64,000 bases of DNA from Nostoc sp. NMS7. Its GTDB lineage: Bacteria > Cyanobacteriota > Cyanobacteriia > Cyanobacteriales > Nostocaceae. Numbering within the stretch: position 1 is the stretch's first letter; the number at the start of each line of letters is the position of its first letter. A program made the translations under genes and the position numbers. Under the pieces are notes generated by a model, which made no database searches, was not told the origin of the DNA, and was given only the letters and a program-made list of their open reading frames with translations. The stretch spans positions 1-64,000 of the forward strand of contig NZ_JABXKJ010000246.1 of NCBI RefSeq assembly GCF_017115085.1, written 5' to 3'. Shown here piece by piece: positions 35,517 through 44,331 of the stretch.

Positions 35517-35656
35517 CCGTTTTTTAGATAAAAATAGGATAAATTAATCGGGATAAAATACACAAAAAAACTTGCCTCAGAAGCATCAAACCCCCAAGGC
35601 AAGCCAACTCTCTACATTCTTTCTTTACTCCGCGCTCTCTGCGCCTCTGCGGTTCG

Positions 35657-37063
35657 TTAAAGTTGCTTCACTTCCGAAACTAACTTCGACACCATATCTT
35701 TAGCACCACCAAAAAGCATCGTCGTCTTATCCTTGTAGAACAACTCATTATCTACACCGGCAAAACCCGTACTCATCCCGCGCTTAATTACAATCGTCTG
35801 CTTCGCACGATCTACTTCCAAAATCGGCATACCATAAATCGGGCTATTGACATCACTCCGCGCCGCCGGATTTACCACATCATTTGCCCCAATTACTAAA
35901 GCCACATCTGCTTGCTCAAACTGGGGATTAATATCATCCATGTCGTACAACTGCGTATAAGGCACATTTGCCTCCGCCAGCAACACATTCATGTGCCCCG
36001 GCATTCTCCCAGCAACGGGGTGAATCGCATACTTGACATCAACGCCCATCCGTTCTAGCTGATCTGACAATTCCCGGACGCTATGTTGCGCTTGGGCAAC
36101 TGCCATACCATAACCAGGTACAATTACCACAGAACGGGCATAACCCAACATCATCGCCCCTTCTTCGGCATCGATGCTGCGGACGCTTTGCTCAGTTGCA
36201 CCACCACTAGCAGCAGCACCACCAGAAGTAGAACCTGTACCAAAAGCGCTGAACAGCACACTAAATAAGGAGCGGTTCATCGCCTTACACATAATCTCGG
36301 TGAGGATTAATCCAGATGCTCCCACCAAAGCCCCAGCGATAATTAACATATTGTTCATCACCACGAACCCAGCCGCCGCCGCCGCCACACCTGACAACGA
36401 GTTCAACAGCGAGATTACCACTGGCATATCGCCGCCACCAATGGGGATGACGAACATCACGCCCAGCACCAATGAAACGCCAACCACTCCCAAGAATATG
36501 GGTAAGCTATCTGGCGTGATGATTAAGTAGGCACTACCCACTAGATAAGCACCCAGAAGCAAGAGGTTAAATGGTTGCTGGAAAGGAAATGTAATCGGGG
36601 AACCACTGATTAAACCTTGCAATTTGGCAAAGGCTAGAAAACTACCTGTGAAGGTAATACCACCGATTAACACGTCCAATAGTATGGAAATGTTGACATC
36701 TAGGGGTATCGACTGAGAACTATCTAATAACCGCCAGAATTCGGCAACGGCTACTAAAGCCGAAGCCGCACCGCCCAAACCGTTGAGTAAACCCACCATT
36801 TGGGGCATTTCCGTCATTTGGACTTTGTAGGCAACGATCGCACCAATCGCCGATCCTATAGCCAAGCCCAACAATATCATCTCGTAGTTCAACACATGTT
36901 GATCCAGTATTGTCGCGGCGATCGCTAGCAGCATCCCCACAGCCGCGACGAGATTACCGTTCCTCGCTGTAGCAGGCGATCCCAGCTTTTTCAACCCCAG
37001 AATAAATAACGATGCAGCGACTAAGTACGTCAGCTGAATGCCAGTTGGTAAAAAGTCGCTCAC
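35657..37063 (-). CDS. pntB: NAD(P) transhydrogenase beta subunit
   Basis: A 468-residue protein with about eight membrane helices and a C-terminal NADP-binding domain (VIVPGYGMAVAQAQ, GRMPGHMNVLLAEA, VALVIGANDVVNPAA, KRGMSTGFAGVDN). It couples hydride transfer from NADH to NADP with proton movement across the membrane. The start is a GTG at 37063 overlapping the stop of the second alpha gene by 4 bp (GTGA). An inverse copy of the AACGAACCGCAGAGGCGCAG repeat tail lies just past its stop at about 35632-35662. Confidence 0.95.
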   Translation of the reverse strand: MSDFLPTGIQLTYLVAASLFILGLKKLGSPATARNGNLVAAVGMLLAIAATILDQHVLNYEMILLGLAIGSAIGAIVAYKVQMTEMPQMVGLLNGLGGAASALVAVAEFWRLLDSSQSIPLDVNISILLDVLIGGITFTGSFLAFAKLQGLISGSPITFPFQQPFNLLLLGAYLVGSAYLIITPDSLPIFLGVVGVSLVLGVMFVIPIGGGDMPVVISLLNSLSGVAAAAAGFVVMNNMLIIAGALVGASGLILTEIMCKAMNRSLFSVLFSAFGTGSTSGGAAASGGATEQSVRSIDAEEGAMMLGYARSVVIVPGYGMAVAQAQHSVRELSDQLERMGVDVKYAIHPVAGRMPGHMNVLLAEANVPYTQLYDMDDINPQFEQADVALVIGANDVVNPAARSDVNSPIYGMPILEVDRAKQTIVIKRGMSTGFAGVDNELFYKDKTTMLFGGAKDMVSKLVSEVKQL

Positions 37064-37353
37064 GCCTTAATCTCCTTCTTCTTGAACATTTGCAACATTC
37101 TGTCTGTGACTAAAAAACCACCCACAACGTTGACTGTTGCCAATACCACAGCAATCAAACCGAGAATTACTGATACATTCGTCTCTCTCGCACCAGCAGC
37201 AACTATTGCTCCAAGTACCGCAATCCCAGAAATCGCGTTTGAGCCTGACATCAAGGGCGTGTGTAAAGTCGGTGGTATTTTGTTGATGACTTCAAAGCCG
37301 ATAAAAGATGCCAAAACAAATACAAACAAAGCAGCAAGTAATGCCTCTGTCAT
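37060..37353 (-). CDS. pntA2: NAD(P) transhydrogenase alpha subunit 2 (membrane part)
   Basis: A 97-residue protein with three membrane helices (MTEALLAALFVFVLASFIGF, TPLMSGSNAISGIAV, VILGLIAVVLATVNVVGGFL). It is the membrane-spanning part of PntA, separate here from the NAD-binding part, as in many cyanobacteria and alphaproteobacteria. The open frame extends upstream to 37596 through tandem repeats; that extension (repeated IKDSFIH units) is noncoding, and the ATG at 37353 is the true start. It overlaps pntB by 4 bp. Confidence 0.9.
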   Translation of the reverse strand: MTEALLAALFVFVLASFIGFEVINKIPPTLHTPLMSGSNAISGIAVLGAIVAAGARETNVSVILGLIAVVLATVNVVGGFLVTDRMLQMFKKKEIKA

Positions 37354-37422
37354 GAAATCAAAACTCCTTAATGTAAATGGGCATTGGGCATTGAGCATTG
37401 AGCATGGGGCATTGGGCATTAA

Positions 37423-37548
37423 GAACGAGTCTTTGAAGTGGATGAACGAGTCTTTGATATGGACGAACGGAGTTCCGAAGTGGATGAACGAGTCTTTGAT
37501 ATGGATGAACGGAGTTCCGAGGTGGATGAACGAGTCTTTGATTTTCCT
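37423..37548. repeat. 21-bp tandem repeat, six units, between the two pntA genes
   Basis: Units of GAACGAGTCTTTGATATGGA type alternate with GAACGGAGTTCCGAAGTGGA type, giving a 42-bp higher-order period. The array is flanked by GGGCATTGGGCATT-type repeats on the left and CCTTGTCCC/CTCCCTCAT repeats on the right. Because 21 is a multiple of three and the unit lacks stops, frames stay open across it on both strands. Confidence 0.8.
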
Positions 37549-37607
37549 TGTCCCCCTTGTCCTCCTTGTCCCCCTCGTCTCCCTCATCCCCCTCATCTCC
37601 CAATTCC

Positions 37608-38780
37608 CTAACTAACCGCCGGTTCTTGAGTATTCAATGCTTCTAGCGCATCCCGCACTCGTTGATTGCGAATTTCACCTGCGTGGGTAACGCAAGCTGC
37701 ATCAACGATGTCGTCGCCAAAGTCTACTTGCAAAGCTTTGTCTTTAATTAACAGTTGAATCAACGATGTTATGTTCTTGGCATACAATTGGCTGGCATGA
37801 ATTGGTATCGATGATGGGAGATTTATGGGGCCGATAATTGTTACACCGTTCCAGACAATATCTTTACCGGGCTCGGTGCAGGCGCAGTTACCACCCTGTT
37901 CGGCAGCCAAATCTACAATTACTGAACCGGGTTTCATCTGTGCCACCATTTCTTCTGTAACGAGCCGTGGTGCTTGTCTCCCAGGCACTTGGGCGGTGGT
38001 AATTACCACATCAGAATTTTTGACGTGTTCGGCGACAACTTCTTGGGTACGTTGTTTGCTAGCCTCAGAAATTTCCTTGGCGTAACCACCTGCGGCGACA
38101 GTTTCTTCGTCTAATTTGACTTCAACGAATTTTGCCCCTAAACTTTGCACTTCTTCTTTGACGGCGGGACGAATATCAAAGGCTTCTACCACTGCTCCCA
38201 AACGTCTAGCGGTGGCGATCGCTTGCAATCCGGCTACACCAGCGCCCATAATAAATACTTTCGCTGGTGCGATCGTGCCTGCGGCTGTGGTTAACATCGG
38301 GAAATATTTTGGTAATGCAGCTGCGGCAATTAACACCGCTTTGTAACCTGCTAATGAAGCTTGCGAGGACAAAGCATCCATACTTTGCGCCCTGGTAGTA
38401 CGGGGAATCATCTCCATACTCAAAGCTGTGATTTGACGATTTGCTAGTTGCTCTGCTATTTCGGGATTTCCCAAAGGATTCAGGAAGCTGACTAATACAG
38501 CCCCTTCGCGGAGTAATTCAATTTCGGAGCGTCCATCTTCTCGTTCTTGCGGTGGGCTGACTTTTAGCAGAATATCAGCTTCACCCCATAATTTCGCAGT
38601 ATCGCTAATTATTGTGGCTCCTGCTGCTTCATAGTCAGAATCACTAAAAAAAGCTCCCTCTCCTGCACCTGTTTCTACCCAAACTTCCAAACCTTGTTTT
38701 ACCAATCGGCCAACGGCATCCGGAATTAATGCCACACGACGTTCACAAACTTCAATTTCTTTAGCAACTGCTATTCTCAT
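37608..38780 (-). CDS. pntA1: NAD(P) transhydrogenase alpha subunit 1 (NAD-binding part)
   Basis: A 390-residue soluble NAD(H)-binding subunit with the alanine dehydrogenase/PNT fold: MRIAVAKEIEVCERRVALIP at the start, the Rossmann region VFIMGAGVAGLQAIATARRLGA and the following AFDIRP, plus ALSMEMIPRTTRAQSMDALS. The ATG at 38780 has AGGAGAT just upstream, which decides it over the longer frame to 38873. It is the first gene of the pntA1-pntA2-pntB series; a 250-bp repeat-filled gap separates it from pntA2. Confidence 0.94.
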   Translation of the reverse strand: MRIAVAKEIEVCERRVALIPDAVGRLVKQGLEVWVETGAGEGAFFSDSDYEAAGATIISDTAKLWGEADILLKVSPPQEREDGRSEIELLREGAVLVSFLNPLGNPEIAEQLANRQITALSMEMIPRTTRAQSMDALSSQASLAGYKAVLIAAAALPKYFPMLTTAAGTIAPAKVFIMGAGVAGLQAIATARRLGAVVEAFDIRPAVKEEVQSLGAKFVEVKLDEETVAAGGYAKEISEASKQRTQEVVAEHVKNSDVVITTAQVPGRQAPRLVTEEMVAQMKPGSVIVDLAAEQGGNCACTEPGKDIVWNGVTIIGPINLPSSIPIHASQLYAKNITSLIQLLIKDKALQVDFGDDIVDAACVTHAGEIRNQRVRDALEALNTQEPAVS

Positions 38781-39540
38781 AAAATCTCCTGAAGATAAAT
38801 ACCTAATCTCTGCTAAGTAAGCGATTGTCCATATAAGGGGTGTGCCGCACTCATAGTACTTAGGCAGGAACATCAGCCATGACTTTTATTTGTAGATTGA
38901 ACCTGGAATCTTTCCTCTCTCACTCTTAGTTCTCCAGGCAAAGCCTCACTTTGCCGCTAGCAGAGGTCATATTTTCAGATAGTTGCAAACAGGGTTACGT
39001 ATTGCACATCCTAAATTGATTCCCAAATTTTGCATTTTTATCTTCAGCTGATTTTTGGGATTGAAAAATTTTGGTATTCCTTTCTTATAGAGTAATATTG
39101 ACCCAATTTTCAAAGCTTGATAATTTCCCAATCAAATTTTAAGGATTACGATTTTGATTCAAACTTCTTTTAATCAATTTAGCCCAAGTTAACTGGCGAT
39201 CGCTGATAGCGCGGCTCAATTTTTATAACAAAATTCTCAAATTTAGATACACTTGTACATATTTTGAAATACAATCTAATCCTAACTGTGTTTCTATCTA
39301 GTTCAAATTTGACTAACTTAGTAATCTAAATCATGACTCTACAAGGATAATGAACTAAGTATTATATGTTTAATTTGCTGCTAAGTAATTTTACTGTCGC
39401 CCAAAGCTCAGGGAAGATGGCACTTTTTATTGTTATGAAACGTCCATTGTTAGGAAGTGAGTAGTAAAGTTTAGTAAAGAATACTAACACACAGTTATTT
39501 TTAGATAACAGATTTACATTTTGGTAGAGGAAGCCCAATT
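38781..39540. other. Long AT-rich intergenic region
   Basis: About 760 bp between the divergent pntA1 and DUF2808 genes. I see no convincing reading frame, tRNA or repeat beyond one HIP1 site near 39198. It probably carries both promoters; a small RNA cannot be excluded. GAGGAAGCCCAATT just before 39541 could serve the DUF2808 gene. Confidence 0.4.
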
Positions 39541-40053
39541 ATGCGACGTTTACTTTCTGCTTTAGCCGTGACTAGTTTTTTGGTTACTGGATTACCAGCC
39601 TTGACTTTGGCGCAAAGCTTACCTGGATTGACGCTGTTTAGCGGTATCAAAAGCGAAAATCAGCTGCCCTTTAGGTTAGATTTTGGTGGACAAGCTAATT
39701 CTCCTGATCGATACATATTAAGGATTCCAGCCAAAAGAATGAAATTGGCTGTTGGTCAATTTGCCATTACCTACCCTGATTATTACAAAGGAACTTTTGA
39801 CCAGAAAGAAATCGAAGTTCGAGTCAAAGGCAAAGCAGTTCCGCTTTCTGAGGTGAAGTGGGACAAAGAAGGTAAGCTGATTAATATTTATCCCCAAGAG
39901 CCGGTGCCAGCAGGTAGCGCAGTTGAGTTAGTCTTATCTAACGTCCAAAACCCAGCCTTCGGCGGAGTTTACTATTTTAACTGTCAAGTACTCTCTCCTG
40001 GCGATGTGCCACTACTGCGTTACGCGGGAACATGGATTATCAGCATCAATTAG
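39541..40053 (+). CDS. DUF2808 domain exported protein
   Basis: A 170-residue protein with a clear signal peptide (MRRLLSALAVTSFLVTGLPA, cleavage near LAQS) and the DUF2808 pattern (YILRIPAKRMKLAVGQFAIT, FDQKEIEVR, INIYPQEPVPAGSAVELVL). DUF2808 proteins are predicted periplasmic or surface proteins of cyanobacteria; the function is unknown. GAGGAAG lies about 9 bases before the ATG. It is monocistronic. Confidence 0.8.
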   Translation: MRRLLSALAVTSFLVTGLPALTLAQSLPGLTLFSGIKSENQLPFRLDFGGQANSPDRYILRIPAKRMKLAVGQFAITYPDYYKGTFDQKEIEVRVKGKAVPLSEVKWDKEGKLINIYPQEPVPAGSAVELVLSNVQNPAFGGVYYFNCQVLSPGDVPLLRYAGTWIISIN

Positions 40054-40413
40054 GAGTGGGGAGTAAGAATTTTAGATTTTAGACTTTGCTGCGGAACGCT
40101 ACGCGTAGCTTGCTTCTTTGAAGGAGTACGGCGTGAGCGCTACTTCTCTTCTTAGGCTGCGCCAACGACAACGCTCAGTACAAGTCAGTCGAACGCTTTT
40201 GGATTAAAGAATTGAAATTTAATCCAAAAGACGGTCGATAGCATTCGCGTAGCGTCTTGTAGAGAAACGTTAGCGAGTCTGCAAACGTCTGACTCGCTCT
40301 CCGTGTCCCTATTGTCAATCCAAAATTGAATTGTCCAATTCCCAATTTCCTAATAATAGTGATAAAATATGAGATTGTGAGTTTTTATAAAAATCACCTA
40401 AGCGGAGAACTCT
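40054..40413. repeat. Repeat-filled region upstream of rpmH
   Basis: Several short dispersed repeats: GCGGAACGCTACGCGTAGC at about 40091, GGCTGCGCCAACGACAACGC at about 40155, and GCATTCGCGTAGCGTCTTGT near 40240. Part is inverted: CTTTTGGATTAAA (about 40195) against TTTAATCCAAAAG (about 40220). The rpmH promoter must lie in the last ~100 bp. Confidence 0.5.
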
Positions 40414-40548
40414 ATGAAAAGAACACTGGGCGGCACTAGCCGTAAGAGAAAAAGAACCTCTGGTTTTCGCGCCAGAATGCGGACACCAGACGGCAGAAAC
40501 GTAATTAGCGCTAGGAGAAGAAAGGGACGTCACCGTCTGAGCGTTTAG
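40414..40548 (+). CDS. rpmH: Ribosomal protein L34
   Basis: A 44-residue basic protein, [20 protein letters not shown] and so on, ending [11 protein letters not shown]. This is L34 of the large ribosomal subunit, in its normal place before rnpA. GGAG lies about 9 bases before the ATG. Confidence 0.97.
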   Translation: MKRTLGGTSRKRKRTSGFRARMRTPDGRNVISARRRKGRHRLSV

Positions 40549-40573
40549 GGTATATCAAGCTAAAAGAGCATCT

Positions 40574-40996
40574 GTGGCTTTGCCCAAAGCAAATCGGCTA
40601 AAATCCCGCAAGGATTTCCAGGCAGTTTTCCGGGAAGGAATTCGGCGTCATGGCTCTTATTTAACATTGAGAGCCTTAAAGCCATTATGTTCAACAAAAC
40701 CTTCTTTGGATATAGCCACTCAGACTACACCAGCAACTAACTCAGCACATCTTGCCAGCACGCGGATTGGCATTTCCATAAGTACAAAAGTCAGCAAAAG
40801 GGCAGTGGTTCGCAACCGAATCAAACGGCAAATTGCTGCTGCTTTACACAACTTGCTGCCTAAATTATCACCAGGATGGCGGCTAGTGGTAATTGTCAAA
40901 CCCACAGCAGGAGAATCTAAGTGCGTAAGCCCAGAATTTCTGCAAGAATTAGAGCAGTTGTTGGCACAAGCTGAGGTGTTCGATGGGAATTCGTGA
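40574..40996 (+). CDS. rnpA: Ribonuclease P protein component
   Basis: A 140-residue basic protein that assists the RNase P RNA in cutting tRNA 5' leaders. It has the ALPKANRLKSRKDFQAVFRE start and the RNR signature with flanking basic helix (SKRAVVRNRIKRQIAAAL). The start is a GTG at 40574, 25 bp after rpmH. A low-complexity insertion (about 40-60) lies between the first strand region and the conserved TRIGISISTKVS. The 3' end overlaps the next gene by 14 bp. Confidence 0.95.
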   Translation: MALPKANRLKSRKDFQAVFREGIRRHGSYLTLRALKPLCSTKPSLDIATQTTPATNSAHLASTRIGISISTKVSKRAVVRNRIKRQIAAALHNLLPKLSPGWRLVVIVKPTAGESKCVSPEFLQELEQLLAQAEVFDGNS

Positions 40997-41375
40997 AGAT
41001 GTTTATTATGAAGGTGGGCCCCATCTTGGGGATTTAATTATCAACCTACTGATTGGGCTAACGATTGTCGGGATACCCTTAACAGTTGGGGCAATTGTCA
41101 GAGCATTGTGGCTGCGTTTCCGCATCACCGATCGCCGAATTACTGTGATCGGAGGTTGGCAGGGGCGCGATCGCACTGACATAATTTACTCAGAAATTGT
41201 CAAAGTCGTCACAGTTCCCCGTGGCATTGGCTTTTGGGGAGATATGGTGTTAACCCTAAGAAACGGCAGTCGTCTCGAATTGCGTGCAATTCCCAAGTTT
41301 CGGGAAGTCTATGACTACATCAATGAAAGAATTGCAGCGAAAAATCCCGAATATACTGTCGCTGCCAACAAGTGA
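40983..41375 (+). CDS. PH-domain membrane protein
   Basis: A 130-residue protein with one or two membrane helices (LGDLIINLLIGLTIVGIPLT, about 15-40) and a bacterial PH-like domain (RFRITDRRITVIGGW then YSEIVKVVTVPRGIGFWGDM). It lies between rnpA and yidC, a position this kind of protein often keeps in cyanobacteria. The overlap with rnpA suggests translational coupling. Exact role unknown; perhaps membrane-protein biogenesis. Confidence 0.8.
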   Translation: MGIREDVYYEGGPHLGDLIINLLIGLTIVGIPLTVGAIVRALWLRFRITDRRITVIGGWQGRDRTDIIYSEIVKVVTVPRGIGFWGDMVLTLRNGSRLELRAIPKFREVYDYINERIAAKNPEYTVAANK

Positions 41376-41687
41376 TGGGAGCAAGGGGGGATGAGGGAGA
41401 TGAGGGAGATGAGGGAGATGAGGGAGATGAGGGAGATGAGGGAGATGAGGGGGACAAGAGGGACAAAGGGAATGCCCAATGCCCAATGCCCAATACCCAA
41501 TACTTCTCTACCAGAGGCTGCGCCAACGACTTCTCTACGAGACGCTACGCGAACGCTCAGTACAAGTGCCCAATGCCCAATGCCCCATTTAAATGTGCGG
41601 CTATCCGTAGCGAAAGATAGTCGCCGACAAATTATGATTTAGATAAATTAGATTCAGTTTACAGTAGCTCAGGTTGAATTCAGAATA
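41376..41687 (+). repeat. 9-bp tandem repeat and short dispersed repeats between the PH gene and yidC
   Basis: From 41389 to 41452 the unit GGGAGATGA repeats about seven times. Then come AATGCCCAATGCCC units (about 41470-41500 and 41567-41587) that flank a cluster of short dispersed repeats (CTGCGCCAACGACTTCTCTA, CGAGACGCTACGCGAACGCT). Frames across the 9-bp unit stay open and translate into acidic or Leu/Ser-rich repeats; these are not genes. Confidence 0.75.
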
Positions 41688-42839
41688 ATGGATTTTGGTA
41701 TCGGCTTTCTCTCGAACAACGTGATGCTGCCAATCATAGATTTTTTCTATGGTATTGTGCCTAGCTACGGATTAGCGATCGTTGCTTTGACACTGATAGT
41801 CCGCTTTGCGCTCTATCCCCTGAGTGCTGGCTCAATTCGCAATATGCGGAAAATGCGAATTGTACAACCTCTAATGCAAAAGCGGATGGCAGCAATCAAA
41901 GAGCGCTATAAGGATGATCCGCAAAAGCAGCAGGAGGAAATGGTCAATGTTCAAAAAGAATTTGGCAATCCTTTAGCAGGTTGTTTTCCATTAGTAGTGC
42001 AAATGCCAGTCTTGTTAGCGCTATTTGCCACTTTGCGGGGTTCGCCTTTTGCAAGTGCGAACTACAGCGTTAACCTGCAAATCTTTCCCGCAGAACAAAT
42101 CGAACAAATTCAACCGCAAGCTTTTGCCACTGCTGCTCAAAATATTTACGTTGCGGATGGGGAACACGTTAAAGTCGCTGCAATCCTTCCCAGTGGTAAT
42201 AAATTAGCGGTGGGAGAACAAACAAAGATACAATATCAGACTATTGAGGGCAAACCATTTCAGGTGCTCTTAGCAGAACACCCAGAAAATAAGCTGATTC
42301 CTGATTGGAAAGTCACCAAAGGGGAAGATAGGATAAAAATCGATGATCAAGGCAATGTAGAAGCCTTGCAACCGGGAGAAGTGAGCATTCAAGGAACAAT
42401 TCCTGGACTAGCTGCAGAAAAAGGCTTTCTATTTATTGATGCCTTAGGTAGGGTTGGCGCAACCGATCCAGATGGCACAATTCACTGGGATATTGTCGCC
42501 ATGATCGTCTTCTTTGGAATCAGCCTTTATGTTAGCCAGTTGCTTTCTGGGCAAAATTCCAGTGGTGGCAATCCGCAGCAGGATACAGTTAACAAAATCA
42601 CCCCAGTCATCTTTTCTGGAATGTTTTTGTTCTTCCCCTTACCAGCTGGGGTGCTAATGTATATGGTGATTGGTAATATTTTCCAAACTGCACAAACTTA
42701 TCTTCTCTCCCGCGAACCTCTATCAGAAGAACTGCAAAAAATTGTAGAAATTCAGGAGAAAGAATCAGCAGTCACAGACCAAAAGGCATTGCCCTTTGAA
42801 CCAAAAAGTGGTAAGAAAAAGGCGGCAGGGGGATCATGA
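41688..42839 (+). CDS. yidC: Membrane protein insertase YidC/Oxa1
   Basis: A 383-residue insertase that places proteins into the cytoplasmic and thylakoid membranes. The Oxa1 core is visible: [31 protein letters not shown], the [20 protein letters not shown] helix and the later [20 protein letters not shown]. Between the core helices lies a ~130-residue soluble insertion (about 130-265) with a beta-rich, Ig-like look, as in cyanobacterial members. The basic C-terminal tail may contact the ribosome. The stop overlaps the jag start by 4 bp (ATGA). Confidence 0.94.
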   Translation: MDFGIGFLSNNVMLPIIDFFYGIVPSYGLAIVALTLIVRFALYPLSAGSIRNMRKMRIVQPLMQKRMAAIKERYKDDPQKQQEEMVNVQKEFGNPLAGCFPLVVQMPVLLALFATLRGSPFASANYSVNLQIFPAEQIEQIQPQAFATAAQNIYVADGEHVKVAAILPSGNKLAVGEQTKIQYQTIEGKPFQVLLAEHPENKLIPDWKVTKGEDRIKIDDQGNVEALQPGEVSIQGTIPGLAAEKGFLFIDALGRVGATDPDGTIHWDIVAMIVFFGISLYVSQLLSGQNSSGGNPQQDTVNKITPVIFSGMFLFFPLPAGVLMYMVIGNIFQTAQTYLLSREPLSEELQKIVEIQEKESAVTDQKALPFEPKSGKKKAAGGS

Positions 42840-43363
42840 GCAACATTCCGATGCAGCGAGGTCAGCAATGGTTAAAAACACTGCTGGAACTCACCGGGAT
42901 ACCTGCTGAGATTCAAGGTCATTTAGAAACTGCCCAATCTCAAGACGGGGATGCCCCAGAACCAGATAACTACTGGTTGACAATTGACCAAACCAACTTT
43001 ACGTCAGAACAAATCCAGATATTAATTGGTGCTGATGGTTCTGTGCTAGATGCGATTCAGTATCTAGCGAATTCAGTTTTAAACCTGAGCCAACCGCCGG
43101 AGGAACAAGCCTCTTACACCATTGAGTTGAATGGCTATCGGGTCAAAAGAGAAGCCGAAATTCGCGCATTAGCAGAAGCAGCAGCCGATGAAGTGCGATT
43201 TTCTGGTAGAGAAGTGGAAATAAAATCCCTCAGTTCTGCTGAACGGCGTCAAGTCCATACCTTCTTGAAGGAATTTGGAGATTTGGAAACCTTTAGTCGC
43301 GGTAAAGAGCCGCATCGTCATCTGGTTGTGCGTCCAGCTTCGTTGGAAGAAGTTAGGAGTTAA
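42836..43363 (+). CDS. jag: Jag/KhpB RNA-binding protein (KH and R3H domains)
   Basis: A 175-residue protein with a KH-like domain ([20 protein letters not shown], about 62-82) and a C-terminal R3H domain ([20 protein letters not shown], then EPHRHLVV). These bind single-stranded RNA. In this gene order (rnpA, yidC, jag) it is a conserved partner of YidC. The separate Jag N-terminal domain of Firmicutes is absent, which explains the smaller size. It is translationally coupled to yidC. Confidence 0.9.
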   Translation: MSNIPMQRGQQWLKTLLELTGIPAEIQGHLETAQSQDGDAPEPDNYWLTIDQTNFTSEQIQILIGADGSVLDAIQYLANSVLNLSQPPEEQASYTIELNGYRVKREAEIRALAEAAADEVRFSGREVEIKSLSSAERRQVHTFLKEFGDLETFSRGKEPHRHLVVRPASLEEVRS

Positions 43364-43624
43364 GAGTCGTTCAATTTTGGATTTTGGACTTTCCTGCGGA
43401 ACGCTACGCGAACGGCTACGCTCAGTCGAACGATTTTGGATTTTGGATTTGAGATTTTTCCTTCAATTCAAAATCTCAAATTGGCAGAGTTTGGAGTTAA
43501 TTAAAAACTCATAACGATATAGTTTCAAAATTTCTCTTGTTCTTAAGAGAGAAAGTAAAAATGTAATATCAGTAGAATTGCTGGTAATCAAGATAAATTT
43601 TAGTGAGGATGTCTCACAAATCCT
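43364..43624. repeat. Short dispersed repeats after jag
   Basis: TTCCTGCGGAACGCTACGCG then AACGGCTACGCTCAGTCGAA near 43392-43430, flanked by TTTTGGATTTTGG-type direct repeats. The pattern matches 40080-40200. A ribosome binding site for the next gene is not obvious. Confidence 0.5.
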
Positions 43625-44143
43625 ATGGACGCAATTTATATTCCGCAGCTAACTCAAGCCCCGGAGCGGACAGAGGAAATTCAGGTTGAGGAATTTCTGC
43701 CTGGACTGGAAACGTTGACACCAGTTCGCGGTCATGTGCGCGTGCAGCATCATGGCAATTACTTGGAAGTGTCTAGTCAGGCAGAAACAATTATTACCTG
43801 TACTTGTAACCGATGTTTGCAGCAATACAATCGACGTTTAGGGCTTGATACGAAGGAAATCATTTGGTTAGACGAAACTGCAAATCAGCTAAATGACTTG
43901 CCCTTAGAAAGGGAAGTGGTTCTGGAAGAATTGCTTGAAACTCTACCGCCGGATGGTTATTTTTATCCTAACGAATGGCTGTATGAGCAGATGTCCTTAG
44001 CAGTTCCCCAGCGTCAGCTGTGCGATCGCAATTGTCCAGGTATTCCTGTAAGTAGTACTGTTGATAGTTCTGATAATTCTGAGACTCCAGTTGATAACCG
44101 TTGGGCTTCTCTGGAAGCACTGAAAAAGCAACTTCCAGGATAG
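43625..44143 (+). CDS. yceD: YceD family protein (DUF177)
   Basis: A 172-residue protein of the YceD/DUF177 family, linked to large ribosomal subunit or 23S rRNA metabolism in bacteria and plastids. The hallmark Cys pair TCTCNRCLQQY is at about 58-68, and a second Cys pair (LCDRNCPG) lies near 136-143, so it may bind zinc. The middle is acidic. It ends the rpmH-yceD block and is followed by a clear terminator. Confidence 0.88.
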   Translation: MDAIYIPQLTQAPERTEEIQVEEFLPGLETLTPVRGHVRVQHHGNYLEVSSQAETIITCTCNRCLQQYNRRLGLDTKEIIWLDETANQLNDLPLEREVVLEELLETLPPDGYFYPNEWLYEQMSLAVPQRQLCDRNCPGIPVSSTVDSSDNSETPVDNRWASLEALKKQLPG

Positions 44144-44231
44144 TAAGACGCGTTACAGTGCATCACTTTTTCACTTTTAGTCTTACAACTTATGCAGTAG
44201 TTTACTAGGCTAATCTATGACATTTCCATAG

Positions 44232-44263
44232 AAACCCGGCTTCTCTAAGAGACCGGGTTTTTT
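44232..44263 (+). terminator. Rho-independent terminator after yceD
   Basis: The arms AAACCCGG (44232-44239) and CCGGGTTT (44253-44260) enclose a small CTC/GAG inner pairing and are followed by a T-run to 44263. It lies about 90 nt past the yceD stop and ends the rnpA-yidC-jag-yceD unit. Confidence 0.8.
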
Positions 44264-44331
44264 CCGTTTTACTTGGCAAAATAAGTTAAATTGCCAATAA
44301 TAGAATTAACTTAGTCAATAAATAATACAAA

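Noticed and set aside
37082-37615. 177-codon plus-strand frame antisense to pntA2
   Set aside because: It is the complement of a well-supported gene plus a tandem repeat; the composition follows the opposite strand.
41256-41642. Several open frames over the 9-bp repeat between the PH gene and yidC
   Set aside because: They encode only low-complexity repeats and overlap each other on both strands.
40414-44143. Replication origin near rpmH-rnpA
   Set aside because: No dnaA gene or cluster of DnaA boxes was seen around this block.
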